Source: a virus. Taken from it: 52,149 nucleotides of DNA. Positions 15,546-23,113 of the stretch are shown piece by piece. The notes below the pieces were generated by a model. It had not been told where the DNA came from, made no database searches, and worked only from the letters and a program-made list of their open reading frames with translations. Position 1 is the stretch's first letter. Each line of letters begins with the position of its first letter. Made by a program: the position numbers and the translations under genes. The stretch covers positions 1-52,149 of IMG/VR virus record IMGVR_UViG_3300018432_000017, one strand, 5' to 3'.

Positions 15546-15878
15546 CTAGCCGGTTGATCCCATCAGCATACCAGCCACGGTCATCAGACCGAAGATGGCT
15601 ACCGGCACCAGAACGACGTACCCGAGGATCAATCCCGCTACCGCTTGCGACTTGCCGCCGATGTTCCGTTCGTGAACCTCTTTCCAGGCAACGTGGCCGG
15701 CGACAACCGCGACGACCGACGGCACCACTAGACAGAAGAGGAACACCCCCGCAATCCCCGCCATAATCGACACCGTAGCAGCTGTCGAGGAGGGGGCCAC
15801 CGCTACCACCGGAACATACTGCTGCGGAGGCGGTGGCGGGTAATAGGAGGGCGGTTGCTGCTGCGGATCGAGGCTCAC
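15546..15878 (-). CDS. DUF4190-like membrane protein
   Basis: 110 residues from a GTG start inside a GTGA overlap. A Pro/Gln/Tyr-rich N-terminal tail (about 1-30) is followed by two hydrophobic segments (about 36-60 and 80-105) joined by AGHVAWKEVHERNIGGKSQ, which is the recognisable DUF4190 centre (A..G..AL..I..S.G...GK..A..G). These proteins are common in actinobacteria and their phages and are of unknown function. Confidence 0.7.
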   Translation of the reverse strand: MSLDPQQQPPSYYPPPPPQQYVPVVAVAPSSTAATVSIMAGIAGVFLFCLVVPSVVAVVAGHVAWKEVHERNIGGKSQAVAGLILGYVVLVPVAIFGLMTVAGMLMGSTG

Positions 15879-16042
15879 TGCAAGGGCTCCTTCAGGAGGC
15901 CGGCTTCCCGGAGCTTCCTGGCTACATGGACGGCGTGGGACCTACCCAACTCGCCCCAGCCGCAATGGCAACGCCGGATCTCGGATCTGGTGTGCGCTAT
16001 GAGAAGATGCGCAACGGCTTCGTTGATCTCCTCCTCGGTCAT
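15875..16042 (-). CDS. Small Cys/His protein of unknown function
   Basis: 55 residues; starts ATG at 16042 in an ATGA overlap with the gene upstream and ends in a GTGA overlap with the DUF4190 gene, so it fills the gap exactly. Sequence is helical with one CxC pair (RRCHCGW) and three His residues. Possibly metal-binding. Not assignable to a family. Confidence 0.6.
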   Translation of the reverse strand: MTEEEINEAVAHLLIAHTRSEIRRCHCGWGELGRSHAVHVARKLREAGLLKEPLQ

Positions 16043-16308
16043 TGCACCTTCCTTGCCGGAACGTGATTGTGGTCCGGGAGCTTCATCTTGTCCAGGTTGC
16101 GATCCTGCCAGGATGCAATCTCGGCAATCGCCTTGATCACCTCCAGAGCCTGGCTCCGAATGCCTGCGTCAAAGCACGCCTCCCGGTACGCAATCAGCGC
16201 GTGGAGCGCGAGCCGATCCTGCGCCTTGATCGTAAATACCGGCATCGGGTCCTTATCAATCTCCAGCATCCGGTCGCCGTTCTCCGGCTCGCCTTCAGTT
16301 AGCGCCAT
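16039..16308 (-). CDS. Small helical protein of unknown function
   Basis: 89 residues. ATG 16308 is chosen because GGGAGGGCACG precedes it; longer readings in this frame are the antisense-like shadow of the neighbour. The protein is helical (DRLALHALIAYREACFDAG, QALEVIKAIAEIASW) with a basic tail. It overlaps the upstream gene by 14 nt and couples downstream by ATGA. No family recognised. Confidence 0.55.
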   Translation of the reverse strand: MALTEGEPENGDRMLEIDKDPMPVFTIKAQDRLALHALIAYREACFDAGIRSQALEVIKAIAEIASWQDRNLDKMKLPDHNHVPARKVQ

Positions 16309-16870
16309 CGTGCCCTCCCGGCTTGAGTGAATCGATTGCCTGGGCCTTGAAGTCGGCCGTGTCTTCCCGCCAACGAGTCGACTCCGGACCCGTCTTGCTG
16401 TGCCGGATTCGAAGATGCGCCACGAGCGCATCGTCTCCGGGGTTGACTTCGAGGTCCAGCAGCTCCATACAGAGATCCCGGAAGCGGTCGGCCGATTCGC
16501 TGGCGATCTGGTACGCGCCACAGACTTCCGCATACTGCTTCTCGCGGTCGGTCTTCTCATTGATGAGACGCTTGAGCATTCCCTCCTTCCGCTCGACATC
16601 CTCGCGGAGGTCCCGGAATGCGTCGTCTAGCTTCTCGCGGTTCGCCTGGAGCTTGTCCATCAGCACCCGGACCTTCGTCACACCCTCATGCAGAAGCGCA
16701 TTCTCCTTCTTCAGCCGGATGTTCTCGGCGTTGAGGCGCATAATGGCTTCGGTCTTGCGGCGGGCCGCTTCGTTGTCGGCTTCGATGCGCTCCTCCGGAA
16801 TCACGGCGGGGTGCTTCGGGTGACCGGGGAACTCGGCTCCGGTGCAGGAGTCTCCAGCGGGGCAGGTCAC
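16295..16870 (-). CDS. Coiled-coil protein with N-terminal CPAG motif
   Basis: 191 residues. Residues about 28-110 are a long charged coiled coil (ARRKTEAIMRLNAENIRLKK, ERKEGMLKRLINEKTDREK). The N-terminus has C-P-A-G-D-S-C, a short Cys pair common in phage proteins. A structural or regulatory role is possible but nothing specific can be read. Start ATG 16870 overlaps the preceding stop by 4 nt. Confidence 0.55.
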   Translation of the reverse strand: MTCPAGDSCTGAEFPGHPKHPAVIPEERIEADNEAARRKTEAIMRLNAENIRLKKENALLHEGVTKVRVLMDKLQANREKLDDAFRDLREDVERKEGMLKRLINEKTDREKQYAEVCGAYQIASESADRFRDLCMELLDLEVNPGDDALVAHLRIRHSKTGPESTRWREDTADFKAQAIDSLKPGGHDGAN

Positions 16871-17460
16871 AGCTTGATCCGAACGCCGTTGGAGAAAGCC
16901 GAGTCATGGAGCTGGAGGTGCGTCAGCTTCGTGCCCTTCGGCACGTCGAAGATGAGCTTGCCCTTCGTGACGTTACCGGGGTTGACTGTGGACAGGATGA
17001 ACCAGTCCTCACCCTCCGGCGCGTAGATCGCAGCCTCATCGTCCGGAGCGAACTCCGAGGTGCCCGCCCAGGCTTTCTGGTTGAAGGACATGAAGTCCTG
17101 CGGGTCCTTTCCGATGTTTCTCACTTCGAGCGGGAAGATGCAGAAGGTGCCCTGTGCGCTCTCGCCGAAGTCCTTTGAGCCGACGCGGGTCTTTGAGCAG
17201 TCAACCTTGCCGACCTTGAACTCAAACTGCCCGTCGCGCGGCGTCTCCGGCTTCTCGGTCACCGGCGCGTTGGCGGCCTTGTTCAGGGCCTTCGCGCTCT
17301 CGGTCGTCTCGACGGTAGGCCGAAGGTCGGCCGGCTCCTTCTTCTCTCCCGAGAGCGCGAAGAATCCGCAGCAGGCCAGGAATAGCAGCAGGATGGCCGC
17401 GCCGATGAGGTAGGGAACCTTGCTCTTCTTCTTGGGGTAGATTGGTCCGGGGTATGTCAT
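16867..17460 (-). CDS. Membrane-anchored DUF4352-like protein
   Basis: 197 residues: basic N-terminal tail (PKKKSKVPY), one hydrophobic segment (about 17-38, LIGAAILLLFLACCGFFAL), a linker, then a beta-sandwich region (about 78-197) with FPLEVRNIGKDPQDF and FDVPKGTKLTHLQLHDS, the signature layout of DUF4352/telomere-binding-like Ig domains found in extracellular actinobacterial proteins. The domain would face outside. It is likely envelope-located; function unknown. Confidence 0.7.
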   Translation of the reverse strand: MTYPGPIYPKKKSKVPYLIGAAILLLFLACCGFFALSGEKKEPADLRPTVETTESAKALNKAANAPVTEKPETPRDGQFEFKVGKVDCSKTRVGSKDFGESAQGTFCIFPLEVRNIGKDPQDFMSFNQKAWAGTSEFAPDDEAAIYAPEGEDWFILSTVNPGNVTKGKLIFDVPKGTKLTHLQLHDSAFSNGVRIKL

Positions 17461-17840
17461 CTTCTCTTCTCCTCAACCCATTTTCTGATGTCCAGAACGA
17501 CGTTCCTTGGTGGTACGATGATCCTCTTGCCTGTCGAGGTATGCCCGATATGCTCGCCGGTTACGTCCGCTGCGGTCCCGCCCAGACAGCCTCGACAGTT
17601 GTCCGTATAGAGCCGACCGTGGGAGCAGCGCGCGGTACCGAGCAGAAGACCGCGCCACTTGTGGTCCTCTCGGGCGTCGCGCTCCTCGCCGGAGAGCTTC
17701 TGCACGATATGAACGTGGTCGGCCTCCTTGGGCACCCGCCCCGGCTCCGGAGCGCGAGGAATGCTGTCGATCCGGACCTTCCCCGAAGTCTCGCACTCCA
17801 TCCAGACCCATCCGCAGATCTGAACCTTCCACGGCGTCAT
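17457..17840 (-). CDS. Cysteine-containing protein of unknown function
   Basis: 127 residues with the start placed at ATG 17840 because it forms an ATGA overlap with the small gene upstream; an in-frame GTG at 17855 behind GAGGAGGGGAA is a rival. Cysteines at ICGW, MECET and the cluster RCSHGRLYTDNCRGC suggest zinc binding. The C-terminus is basic and helical. Coupled to the DUF4352 gene. No HNH signature is present. Confidence 0.55.
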   Translation of the reverse strand: MTPWKVQICGWVWMECETSGKVRIDSIPRAPEPGRVPKEADHVHIVQKLSGEERDAREDHKWRGLLLGTARCSHGRLYTDNCRGCLGGTAADVTGEHIGHTSTGKRIIVPPRNVVLDIRKWVEEKRR

Positions 17841-18016
17841 GTCGTATCCCGGCACTTCCCCTCCTCTACTAAGTCGCATCGCCGGCAGGCTCTGTACTTG
17901 ACATTTCGTAGCTTACGGTCTGTTGAGAGTTGCCCGTAAGGGGGAGTCGACAGAGCAAATCTCGCATCACCACAGGAGCATAGGACCCGGAAGGCCCATA
18001 GCCACTCTCTACCCAT
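17837..18016 (-). CDS. Small zinc-ribbon-like protein
   Basis: 59 residues, with start TAATG-coupled to the gene upstream and stop ATGA-coupled to the one downstream, so the frame is well supported despite its length. Cysteines: CSC near residue 14, CRRC near 45, and one more near 55, consistent with a single metal site. Basic central region. No known family. Confidence 0.6.
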   Translation of the reverse strand: MGREWLWAFRVLCSCGDARFALSTPPYGQLSTDRKLRNVKYRACRRCDLVEEGKCRDTT

Positions 18017-18471
18017 TATGCCCTCTTGGGATCCTTGTCCTTTGGGTCGACGGGTATATCATCATCCGGAACGGCCGGCGGGTCCTCAGGTTGTTCTACG
18101 GGCTCCTTCGGGCGCTCTTGCGTCGCCTTGTCCTTCAGGACCGGAGTGCCGTCCTTCCGGGTGAGGCCGGCGCCCATAGGGATCATATCCGGCACCATGT
18201 ACACGTACAGCGCCTCAGGCCCGACATCAGGTATCGAGAAGAGGTATGTTGCGTCGTCCGGAAGTTCTCCGCCGAGCCGGCGCGCGATAAGGTTGACGGG
18301 GATGCGGTCCCGTCCTTCATTCGCCTCCGCCACTATCTTGATGGCCAGGCCGTCCCGCGCTCCCGAGATGATCGGACCGGACAGCAGCAACATGCTCGTT
18401 CCAGGGGTAACCGTGTGCTCTTCAAGGGTCTTCACTTCTTGCCCTTCGTCGGTGCTACGTAAGCGGTACAC
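18016..18471 (-). CDS. Protein of unknown function with acidic Pro-rich tail
   Basis: 151 residues from a GTG at 18471; an in-frame GTG at 18435, preceded by GAAGGGCAAGAA, is at least as good a start and would remove 12 residues. The N-terminal two thirds look like a folded alpha/beta domain (MLLLSGPIISGARDGLAI); the last 40 residues are Pro/Asp/Lys-rich and disordered. No catalytic motif recognised. Confidence 0.5.
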   Translation of the reverse strand: MYRLRSTDEGQEVKTLEEHTVTPGTSMLLLSGPIISGARDGLAIKIVAEANEGRDRIPVNLIARRLGGELPDDATYLFSIPDVGPEALYVYMVPDMIPMGAGLTRKDGTPVLKDKATQERPKEPVEQPEDPPAVPDDDIPVDPKDKDPKRA

Positions 18472-18489
18472 GGGCAGAAGGCGCAGCCC

Positions 18490-18744
18490 TTATCCTCGTT
18501 GTGAGAGGTCTCCCGATGCCCGCAGAGGCCCCGTCTCGTCTCCCTCTGGCACCTCTTCGGCGGACCCATTCTCGTCACGCAGCAACTCCTCGATAGTGCT
18601 TCGGTAGAAGCGTCGGTGCCCGCCCGGCGTACGGAGGCATCTCATCTTTCCCGCAAGGGCCCAACGAGTCACGGTCTTCGGGTCGACCCGGAACATTCTA
18701 GCGACCTCGCCGGGAGTCAGCAGCGGATCATCATTCGTTACCAC
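18490..18744 (-). CDS. BldC-like MerR-family transcription regulator or excisionase-like HTH
   Basis: 84 residues from a GTG start overlapping the gene upstream by 7 nt. Residues 8-58 read LLTPGEVARMFRVDPKTVTR and WALAGKMRCLRTPGGHRRFY: the winged-helix pattern of Streptomyces BldC (LLTP.EVA..FRVDPKTVTRWA.AGKL....TLGGHRR). The C-terminal 25 residues are acidic and disordered. BldC homologues bind DNA cooperatively and repress sporulation genes in actinomycetes; small phage members can also be directionality factors. No effector domain. A regulatory role is sure in kind, uncertain in target. Confidence 0.85.
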   Translation of the reverse strand: MVTNDDPLLTPGEVARMFRVDPKTVTRWALAGKMRCLRTPGGHRRFYRSTIEELLRDENGSAEEVPEGDETGPLRASGDLSQRG

Positions 18745-19256
18745 ACTTCCCCCAACTCTATGCTCCGATAGAAGAGGTCTCCGGGAGTCACGTCCTGCGG
18801 TAGGCGCCCGTCATCAAACAGGTGGTACCCCGCGTAGTTGCACAGTGCGAAGTCGACCAACTGTGAGCAGATCATGTGCCCGCTATCGCTGATGTACTTC
18901 CGCAGCATCGGCGTAGGCACCCCGAGATGTACCGCCGACAACGAGAGGTAGTCCAGGAAGGAGTACGGCGTGCCCTGGAGGTCTCGGGCTCCCTCGACAA
19001 GATGCGAGATCTGCCACGGGTCCAAAGGCAAGCGAGCATAGGCAAAGCCCGTACCGAGACGACCGTTGAGCGGTCGGATCCTTGCCCCTCCGGGCATCGC
19101 CTCGATAACCTCATCGTTGTCCAGCACTAGGTAGGCGTGCTCATAGCGGCAAGCGTCGTCCAGAATCGCCATACCGTACCGAGCGACCTTCCCGCCCGCG
19201 CCCTTGATCTTGCAGAAGCCGATGTCCCCAGCCTCTGGTCGGGTATGCTCGCTCAC
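18738..19256 (-). CDS. YiiX/NlpC-P60-like permuted papain-fold protein
   Basis: 172 residues from GTG 19256, which makes a GTGA overlap and has GAGGAGAGCAA upstream; the longer reading from 19304 is less likely. The order of motifs fits the permuted NlpC/P60 (YiiX, DUF830-like) fold: GDIGFCKI near the N-terminus, EHAYLVLDNDEVIEAM with the likely catalytic His, TPYSFLDYLSLS, and GHMICSQLVDFAL with the likely nucleophile Cys followed by a TPGDLF motif. Such enzymes cleave amide or ester bonds in lipids or peptides. Substrate unknown; position next to membrane proteins is suggestive only. Confidence 0.75.
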   Translation of the reverse strand: MSEHTRPEAGDIGFCKIKGAGGKVARYGMAILDDACRYEHAYLVLDNDEVIEAMPGGARIRPLNGRLGTGFAYARLPLDPWQISHLVEGARDLQGTPYSFLDYLSLSAVHLGVPTPMLRKYISDSGHMICSQLVDFALCNYAGYHLFDDGRLPQDVTPGDLFYRSIELGEVW

Positions 19257-19510
19257 TTGCTCTCCTCGCACCAGCAGGGCTTGACTAGACAACACTTCTC
19301 GCACAGGACGTAGCGCTCTCGGCGGATCAGGTTCCCGTCTCCGTCGCGGATCTCCTCGACGGACACTCCTAGCTCATCGTCGCCTTCCTCGCAGCATTCA
19401 TATCCGCCCTGGCCATCAGCGCGGATTGCTGCGGGCGGATCAAACTGAATGTCGCACCGGGAGCACGTGCCTTCGTACCGGGCATTGAACCAATTCCCCG
19501 GCTCAGCCAT
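19253..19510 (-). CDS. Small Cys-rich (zinc-ribbon) protein
   Basis: 85 residues from ATG 19510 (longer in-frame readings overlap the membrane gene). Four cysteine groups: CSRC, ECCEE, CEKCC and CWC, eleven residues apart or more, consistent with two zinc sites. Acidic middle (EEGDDELGVSVEEIRDGDG). The two knuckles flank the centre. DNA, RNA or protein binding is possible; family unknown. Confidence 0.6.
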   Translation of the reverse strand: MAEPGNWFNARYEGTCSRCDIQFDPPAAIRADGQGGYECCEEGDDELGVSVEEIRDGDGNLIRRERYVLCEKCCLVKPCWCEESK

Positions 19511-20003
19511 TGCTTGCTCGGATATAGGCTCTCGACGCGGTAGCGGAAGGTATGCCCCAAGTCGGGTAGATAGTCGTGTCGCATCGAATGCCGTCTCCAT
19601 ATACATGACAGCATTTCGCGCTGCCCTCGCTATACGGGACCCAACGATGTTCATGCGCTTCAACAATTAGCTCCGTTCCGTCTTCCCGCCCTAGGACCGA
19701 GAGGTTCGGTCGCGCGTCTCCCCAAAACCCGTACGCCGCTTCGGCCGGAGCCTTCAGGTGTCCCAGCTCCCAGCGCGCGGTCTCAATGCTCTCATCGTTT
19801 GGATCGACATAGACCCGTGCGAGCGCTTCGGCCTCCTCCTCCTTGACCCGCCCCTCGACGTACAGCAGCGCTCCCGCAAACAGCGCGAAGAGTATGACTA
19901 CAAGCCATTCCCCAGCGAGAAGCCCCAAGATAGCGACCGACGCAGCAACAATAGCTCCGACCCGGATGCCCTTGGGGCTTCGTGCCCATTCCAGTAGTTC
20001 CAT
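19503..20003 (-). CDS. Membrane protein with soluble C-terminal domain
   Basis: 166 residues. Two hydrophobic helices at about 14-50 (GAIVAASVAILGLLAGEWLV and VILFALFAGALLY) are followed by EGRVKEEEAEALARVY and a soluble C-terminal domain of 110 residues with one Cys pair (KCCHVYGDGIRCD). Hairpin-type membrane protein with a cytoplasmic C-terminus by the positive-inside rule. No family recognised. Confidence 0.6.
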   Translation of the reverse strand: MELLEWARSPKGIRVGAIVAASVAILGLLAGEWLVVILFALFAGALLYVEGRVKEEEAEALARVYVDPNDESIETARWELGHLKAPAEAAYGFWGDARPNLSVLGREDGTELIVEAHEHRWVPYSEGSAKCCHVYGDGIRCDTTIYPTWGIPSATASRAYIRASNG

Positions 20004-20056
20004 GCTGTTTCTCCCTTCCGCCTCCTTTCAATCCTCGCGTCCGATTCGAGTTGCCG

Positions 20057-20443
20057 CTAGTCGAGCTTCAGATCCGTGACCTTCTCCTCAACAGCGTCAA
20101 GAGCCCTATTGGCGTAGTCCAGCACCCACTGCGGGATCTGGGCCTCCGGAGTCATCAGCATCCCCCGGACGTAGTACGTGTTGTGAAGTTGTTGGCTCCC
20201 AGGCTTTCCGCTTGTGAGCACCCGCATCCCCCGAAGGTCCGCGACAAGGTCCGTCACCTCCGCCGGATAACCCGGATACTTGCTGACCTTGACGGTGATC
20301 CTCAAGCTGTCCGGGAGTAGCTGAATCGGGTTGTCGGTCAGCCGGTAACGGAGCTTCGGGATGGGGGTGAAGTGTTGTGGCTCAACGGCGTACTCCAGCT
20401 CAACGGTGATCCGGTGACCCCGGAACTCGATGTGCCCGCTCAT
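20057..20443 (-). CDS. Protein of unknown function
   Basis: 128 residues; N-terminal beta-rich half (HIEFRGHRITVELEYAV, SLRITVKVSKYPGYPAEV) and a C-terminal helix (WVLDYANRALDAVEEKVTDL). No cysteine or hydrophobic segment. Overlaps the gene before by 4 nt. Likely a soluble small-domain protein; nothing recognisable. Confidence 0.5.
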   Translation of the reverse strand: MSGHIEFRGHRITVELEYAVEPQHFTPIPKLRYRLTDNPIQLLPDSLRITVKVSKYPGYPAEVTDLVADLRGMRVLTSGKPGSQQLHNTYYVRGMLMTPEAQIPQWVLDYANRALDAVEEKVTDLKLD

Positions 20444-20679
20444 AGTGGATTCCTCGTGATCGGTACGTCGGTCGGCCAGCCGTCCGGAGCGGTCTTCGCG
20501 AAGCCAGCGAGCCGCTTCAGATTCTGCTCGATCTGGTCCCGTACCTTGTTGAGCTTCAGGTGATCCTCCGCAACCCGCCAGATGAACTTGTCCGCCCAGT
20601 CGTCCGCGTCCGCCAACTCCTCGCCGTAGACGTCACGAGCGAAGTTGCGTATGAGGTCCAGGTCGTCGCACTTCCTCAT
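20440..20679 (-). CDS. Small helical protein of unknown function
   Basis: 79 residues from ATG 20679 (the frame is open upstream, but that part is the antisense-like shadow of the next gene and 20679 makes an ATGA with it). Helical throughout (DDWADKFIWRVAEDHLKLNK, DQIEQNLKRLAGF). No motif. Confidence 0.55.
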   Translation of the reverse strand: MRKCDDLDLIRNFARDVYGEELADADDWADKFIWRVAEDHLKLNKVRDQIEQNLKRLAGFAKTAPDGWPTDVPITRNPL

Positions 20680-21293
20680 TCCGGTTGCCCCTCTGGGAGT
20701 CCGTAGAAGGCCGTGCCCGTCTGCTGCTTCTCGGAGACCTCCGCGACCTCGGTCGGCCAGCCGGCTAGCTCCTGAATGCCGATAGTCGGGCCGTGAGCGC
20801 ACCGGAAGGACATCGAATGCTGGTTCTGCACCTTGCAGATCTCGCCGCAGTCGGAGAACTCCTCTGGGTCGTACGCCGCGTCAGCGTCGGAAACGTGCCC
20901 CGTTTCGCCGGAGAGGGTGCGGACGGTATTCCCGGCAGTCCGGGACAGGCTAAGCCCTTCCGCAGCCGTAGCGGGCTTCTCGGGCAGTCCTTCCCGCAGC
21001 AGCTGATCGAAGATCCGCAGCAGATGGATCCGGCGGTTGCGCGGTAGCTCACCCCAGACGACCGGAGCGGCGAGGTTCGACCGGGCGCCGTGCTGAACGG
21101 CGAACTCCTCATAGAGGTCGTGAAAGCGCTGGGCCCACTTCTCCGCCGGATCGATGGTCCTCCCGGAAACCCTTGCCTCGGGCTCGGTCGGAACGAGGGA
21201 GGCGAGATGGATTGCTGCTTCCGCAACCGCCGTCGCTCCCCAGGCGACCCCCAGAGTCCGTAGCGCGGTCTCCAAGCGCGGGTCATTCCGCAT
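20676..21293 (-). CDS. Helical protein of unknown function
   Basis: 205 residues from ATG 21293, chosen because GAGGAGGCCAAGA precedes it. Contains two cysteines in the C-terminal half (DCGEICKVQ, RCAHG). Arg-rich helical middle. Overlaps the gene upstream by 11 nt. No family recognised; Cys/His positions could bind one metal. Confidence 0.5.
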   Translation of the reverse strand: MRNDPRLETALRTLGVAWGATAVAEAAIHLASLVPTEPEARVSGRTIDPAEKWAQRFHDLYEEFAVQHGARSNLAAPVVWGELPRNRRIHLLRIFDQLLREGLPEKPATAAEGLSLSRTAGNTVRTLSGETGHVSDADAAYDPEEFSDCGEICKVQNQHSMSFRCAHGPTIGIQELAGWPTEVAEVSEKQQTGTAFYGLPEGQPE

Positions 21294-21705
21294 TCTTGGC
21301 CTCCTCATCGGTCTCGTCCCGCACGACCCAGGTGTGCTCGTCAAAGGTCTCCCCGGCCACCAGAGGATTCTCGCCGGTGTCGGTGTTGCCCATCCGGCCG
21401 TAGAAGTGAGAGAGCTGAGCAGCGAGCATCTGGTTGTCCATCTTGACGGCCTGAAGCTCCGCCTGCTGCTCGCCGTACCGGATCGACAGATCCTCCAGCT
21501 GCGCTCGGACCGAAGCGCGGGCAAGCCCCAGCTCCTCCCGAATCTTGTTCATGAGGGCTTCACCGATGGCCTTGGCGCGGGTGCTCTCGAAGACTCCCGC
21601 CCCGGAAAGGTTCTCCCAACACGTCGAAGCGGCGCCCAGGGACGTGAACACGGCCTCCTCAAGACTCTCCTCGGGAGGCAGCTGAAAAACATTGGGGTTA
21701 GTCAT
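21283..21705 (-). CDS. Coiled-coil protein of unknown function
   Basis: 140 residues. An acidic start, then a central coiled coil (MNKIREELGLARASVRAQLE, IRYGEQQAELQAVKMDNQM) and an acidic C-terminus (RDETDEEAKNAE). Typical of small phage helical proteins; no domain known. Stop is 11 nt inside the next gene. Confidence 0.5.
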   Translation of the reverse strand: MTNPNVFQLPPEESLEEAVFTSLGAASTCWENLSGAGVFESTRAKAIGEALMNKIREELGLARASVRAQLEDLSIRYGEQQAELQAVKMDNQMLAAQLSHFYGRMGNTDTGENPLVAGETFDEHTWVVRDETDEEAKNAE

Positions 21706-21953
21706 ACGTCGGATCCTTCCGTCTCGGCTTCGTTGCCGCTAGCAGACCGCTCTCGGAGGATTGCGGCCGATACGTGGTTGGCTATCGCTGCCCGAGCGAC
21801 CCGCTCCCAGCGCTCCTGCATTTCGTCGTTGAGGTCAGACCACTGCGGGGCGAAGGCGGTAGCGAGCCCTCCGGTATTCACCCACATTGAGTACGCGGCC
21901 TGCCCCGGCGTCAATCCGCCGGTTGACCGTCCGGACTCTTGAACATCTCCCAT
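21702..21953 (-). CDS. Small conserved-type helical protein
   Basis: 83 residues with helical core (PQWSDLNDEMQERWERVAR) and an acidic tail. The QAAY-x-MW-x-N...W-x-D-L...W-x-R-V-A pattern recurs in small actinophage proteins of unknown function. ATG 21953 follows GAGGCAATTCCT. Overlaps the previous gene by 43 nt. Confidence 0.5.
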   Translation of the reverse strand: MGDVQESGRSTGGLTPGQAAYSMWVNTGGLATAFAPQWSDLNDEMQERWERVARAAIANHVSAAILRERSASGNEAETEGSDV

Positions 21954-22138
21954 AGGAATTGCCTCGCCATATCCTCGTGTGTCCGCTTGTCATTCTCCGA
22001 CTCCGGCGCGATGACGCCTTGCTCATCGAGCCATTCCCCGTACATGATTAGCAATGCCTCGGTAGTCAAGAGTGCCACCCGTCCCTCAGTATCGAGCGCG
22101 ATGCTCGCATAGTCCGGGATGACGTTACGGGACTCCAT
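21911..22138 (-). CDS. Small protein of unknown function
   Basis: 75 residues, mostly helical (TEALLIMYGEWLDEQGV, THEDMARQFLWEMFKSP). ATG 22138 overlaps the preceding stop by one base (TAATG-like arrangement). Overlaps the downstream gene by 43 nt in another frame. No family recognised. Confidence 0.5.
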   Translation of the reverse strand: MESRNVIPDYASIALDTEGRVALLTTEALLIMYGEWLDEQGVIAPESENDKRTHEDMARQFLWEMFKSPDGQPAD

Positions 22139-22395
22139 CAGAAGGCGCCATAGGGACGTGCTTGTTTGAGTGCAGCGATCGAGCGTGCTACAGGGTCGGC
22201 CGGCGGAGGCGGTACATCGGCCTTGTTCAGTGCCGACCCGAAGAACAACCGAAGCTGTGTAATGACCGCCCCTTGGTATTCCTCCTCATCCTCCGGGTCC
22301 GGCTTGGTCTCCCGCATGAACTCGCGCGCCTCTTCATCGGTTACCTGGGACGTGAAGATGAAGAGGGTCTGGGTAACCGAATCATCAATCTTCAC
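22138..22395 (-). CDS. Small acidic protein of unknown function
   Basis: 85 residues: start MKIDDSVTQTLFIFTSQV, then a strongly acidic stretch (KPDPEDEEEYQGAV) and a Pro-rich linker (PPPPADP). Coupled to its neighbours by short overlaps (4 nt and 1 nt). No domain recognised. Confidence 0.5.
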   Translation of the reverse strand: MKIDDSVTQTLFIFTSQVTDEEAREFMRETKPDPEDEEEYQGAVITQLRLFFGSALNKADVPPPPADPVARSIAALKQARPYGAF

Positions 22396-22718
22396 AATGC
22401 CGCCTCCGACCGGTCGCTGATCTCGTCATAGATGAGGTTGGCCCCCACGGCCATCGCGCCGGAAGCGTCGAGCAGCTGTTGCGGCTTTGCCTTCTCCAGC
22501 ATCTCCTTTACCCGCTCCTCATCCTGGCTCGCCATAGCGAGGAACAGCATATGGATCCACTCGTCGTTCGTGGGGAGGTTGATAACCGCTCGAAGGTCGG
22601 CCGCAATCTCCGCCCCGGACCAACTCTCGGATCCGTCCTCATAGTCCTGTGCCAGCTCCAGGACCCGCGCAATCTTCTTGTCGAGGGCCTGAGGCTTCCG
22701 GCGAAAGCGAGTAAGCAT
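22392..22718 (-). CDS. Helical protein of unknown function
   Basis: 108 residues with charged helices (DKKIARVLELAQDYEDG, DEERVKEMLEKAKPQQLL) and a Trp-rich centre (ESWSGAEIAADL, NDEWIHMLFLAM). Coupled by ATGA and a one-base overlap to its neighbours. Function unknown. Confidence 0.5.
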   Translation of the reverse strand: MLTRFRRKPQALDKKIARVLELAQDYEDGSESWSGAEIAADLRAVINLPTNDEWIHMLFLAMASQDEERVKEMLEKAKPQQLLDASGAMAVGANLIYDEISDRSEAAL

Positions 22719-23113
22719 CAGGCCGCCTTCAGGAAGTAGGAGATGCGGAAGCCGAGCGCGCGCTCCAGGGTCGCCGTGGACACGAGTTCATCGTCCGTCA
22801 GATCGAGCGTCTTCCGTAGCACCAGCAACTCAGCCGGCACCGGGTCCTTTGCCTCAGGCCGGCTCCTCTGGAAGCCGTACTGCCCCCGCACCGTAGATGG
22901 AATGTCCTCGTACATGATCGCCTGCCCGTTCTGCAAGCGCTCGCCTAGGGCGTGATAGAGCTTTGTCCAACCCGCCTCCGTCTCCTCGCGGTAGGTCTCC
23001 TGCTCTTGCTCCCACTTCTCCAGCTTCGCAAGATATTGGTTGTTGTACGCGACCTTGCGCGCCTCAATCTCCTCATCTACGAACTTGATTAGGTCGGCTC
23101 TTCTGAGCTTCAT
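22718..23113 (-). CDS. Coiled-coil protein of unknown function
   Basis: 131 residues from ATG 23113, preceded by an AAGGAGAGG site; the longer frame is a shadow. N-terminal coiled coil (LIKFVDEEIEARKVAYNNQ, EKWEQEQETYREETEAGW), then a C-terminal helical region with LRKTLDLTDDELVSTAT. Similar helical proteins sit in phage early regions but no assignment is possible. Confidence 0.5.
   Translation of the reverse strand: MKLRRADLIKFVDEEIEARKVAYNNQYLAKLEKWEQEQETYREETEAGWTKLYHALGERLQNGQAIMYEDIPSTVRGQYGFQRSRPEAKDPVPAELLVLRKTLDLTDDELVSTATLERALGFRISYFLKAA

Noticed and set aside
16039-16599. 186-residue reading of the gene at 16039
   Set aside because: Residues before ATG 16308 overlap the coiled-coil gene in another frame and have no ribosome site; the shorter form is preferred.
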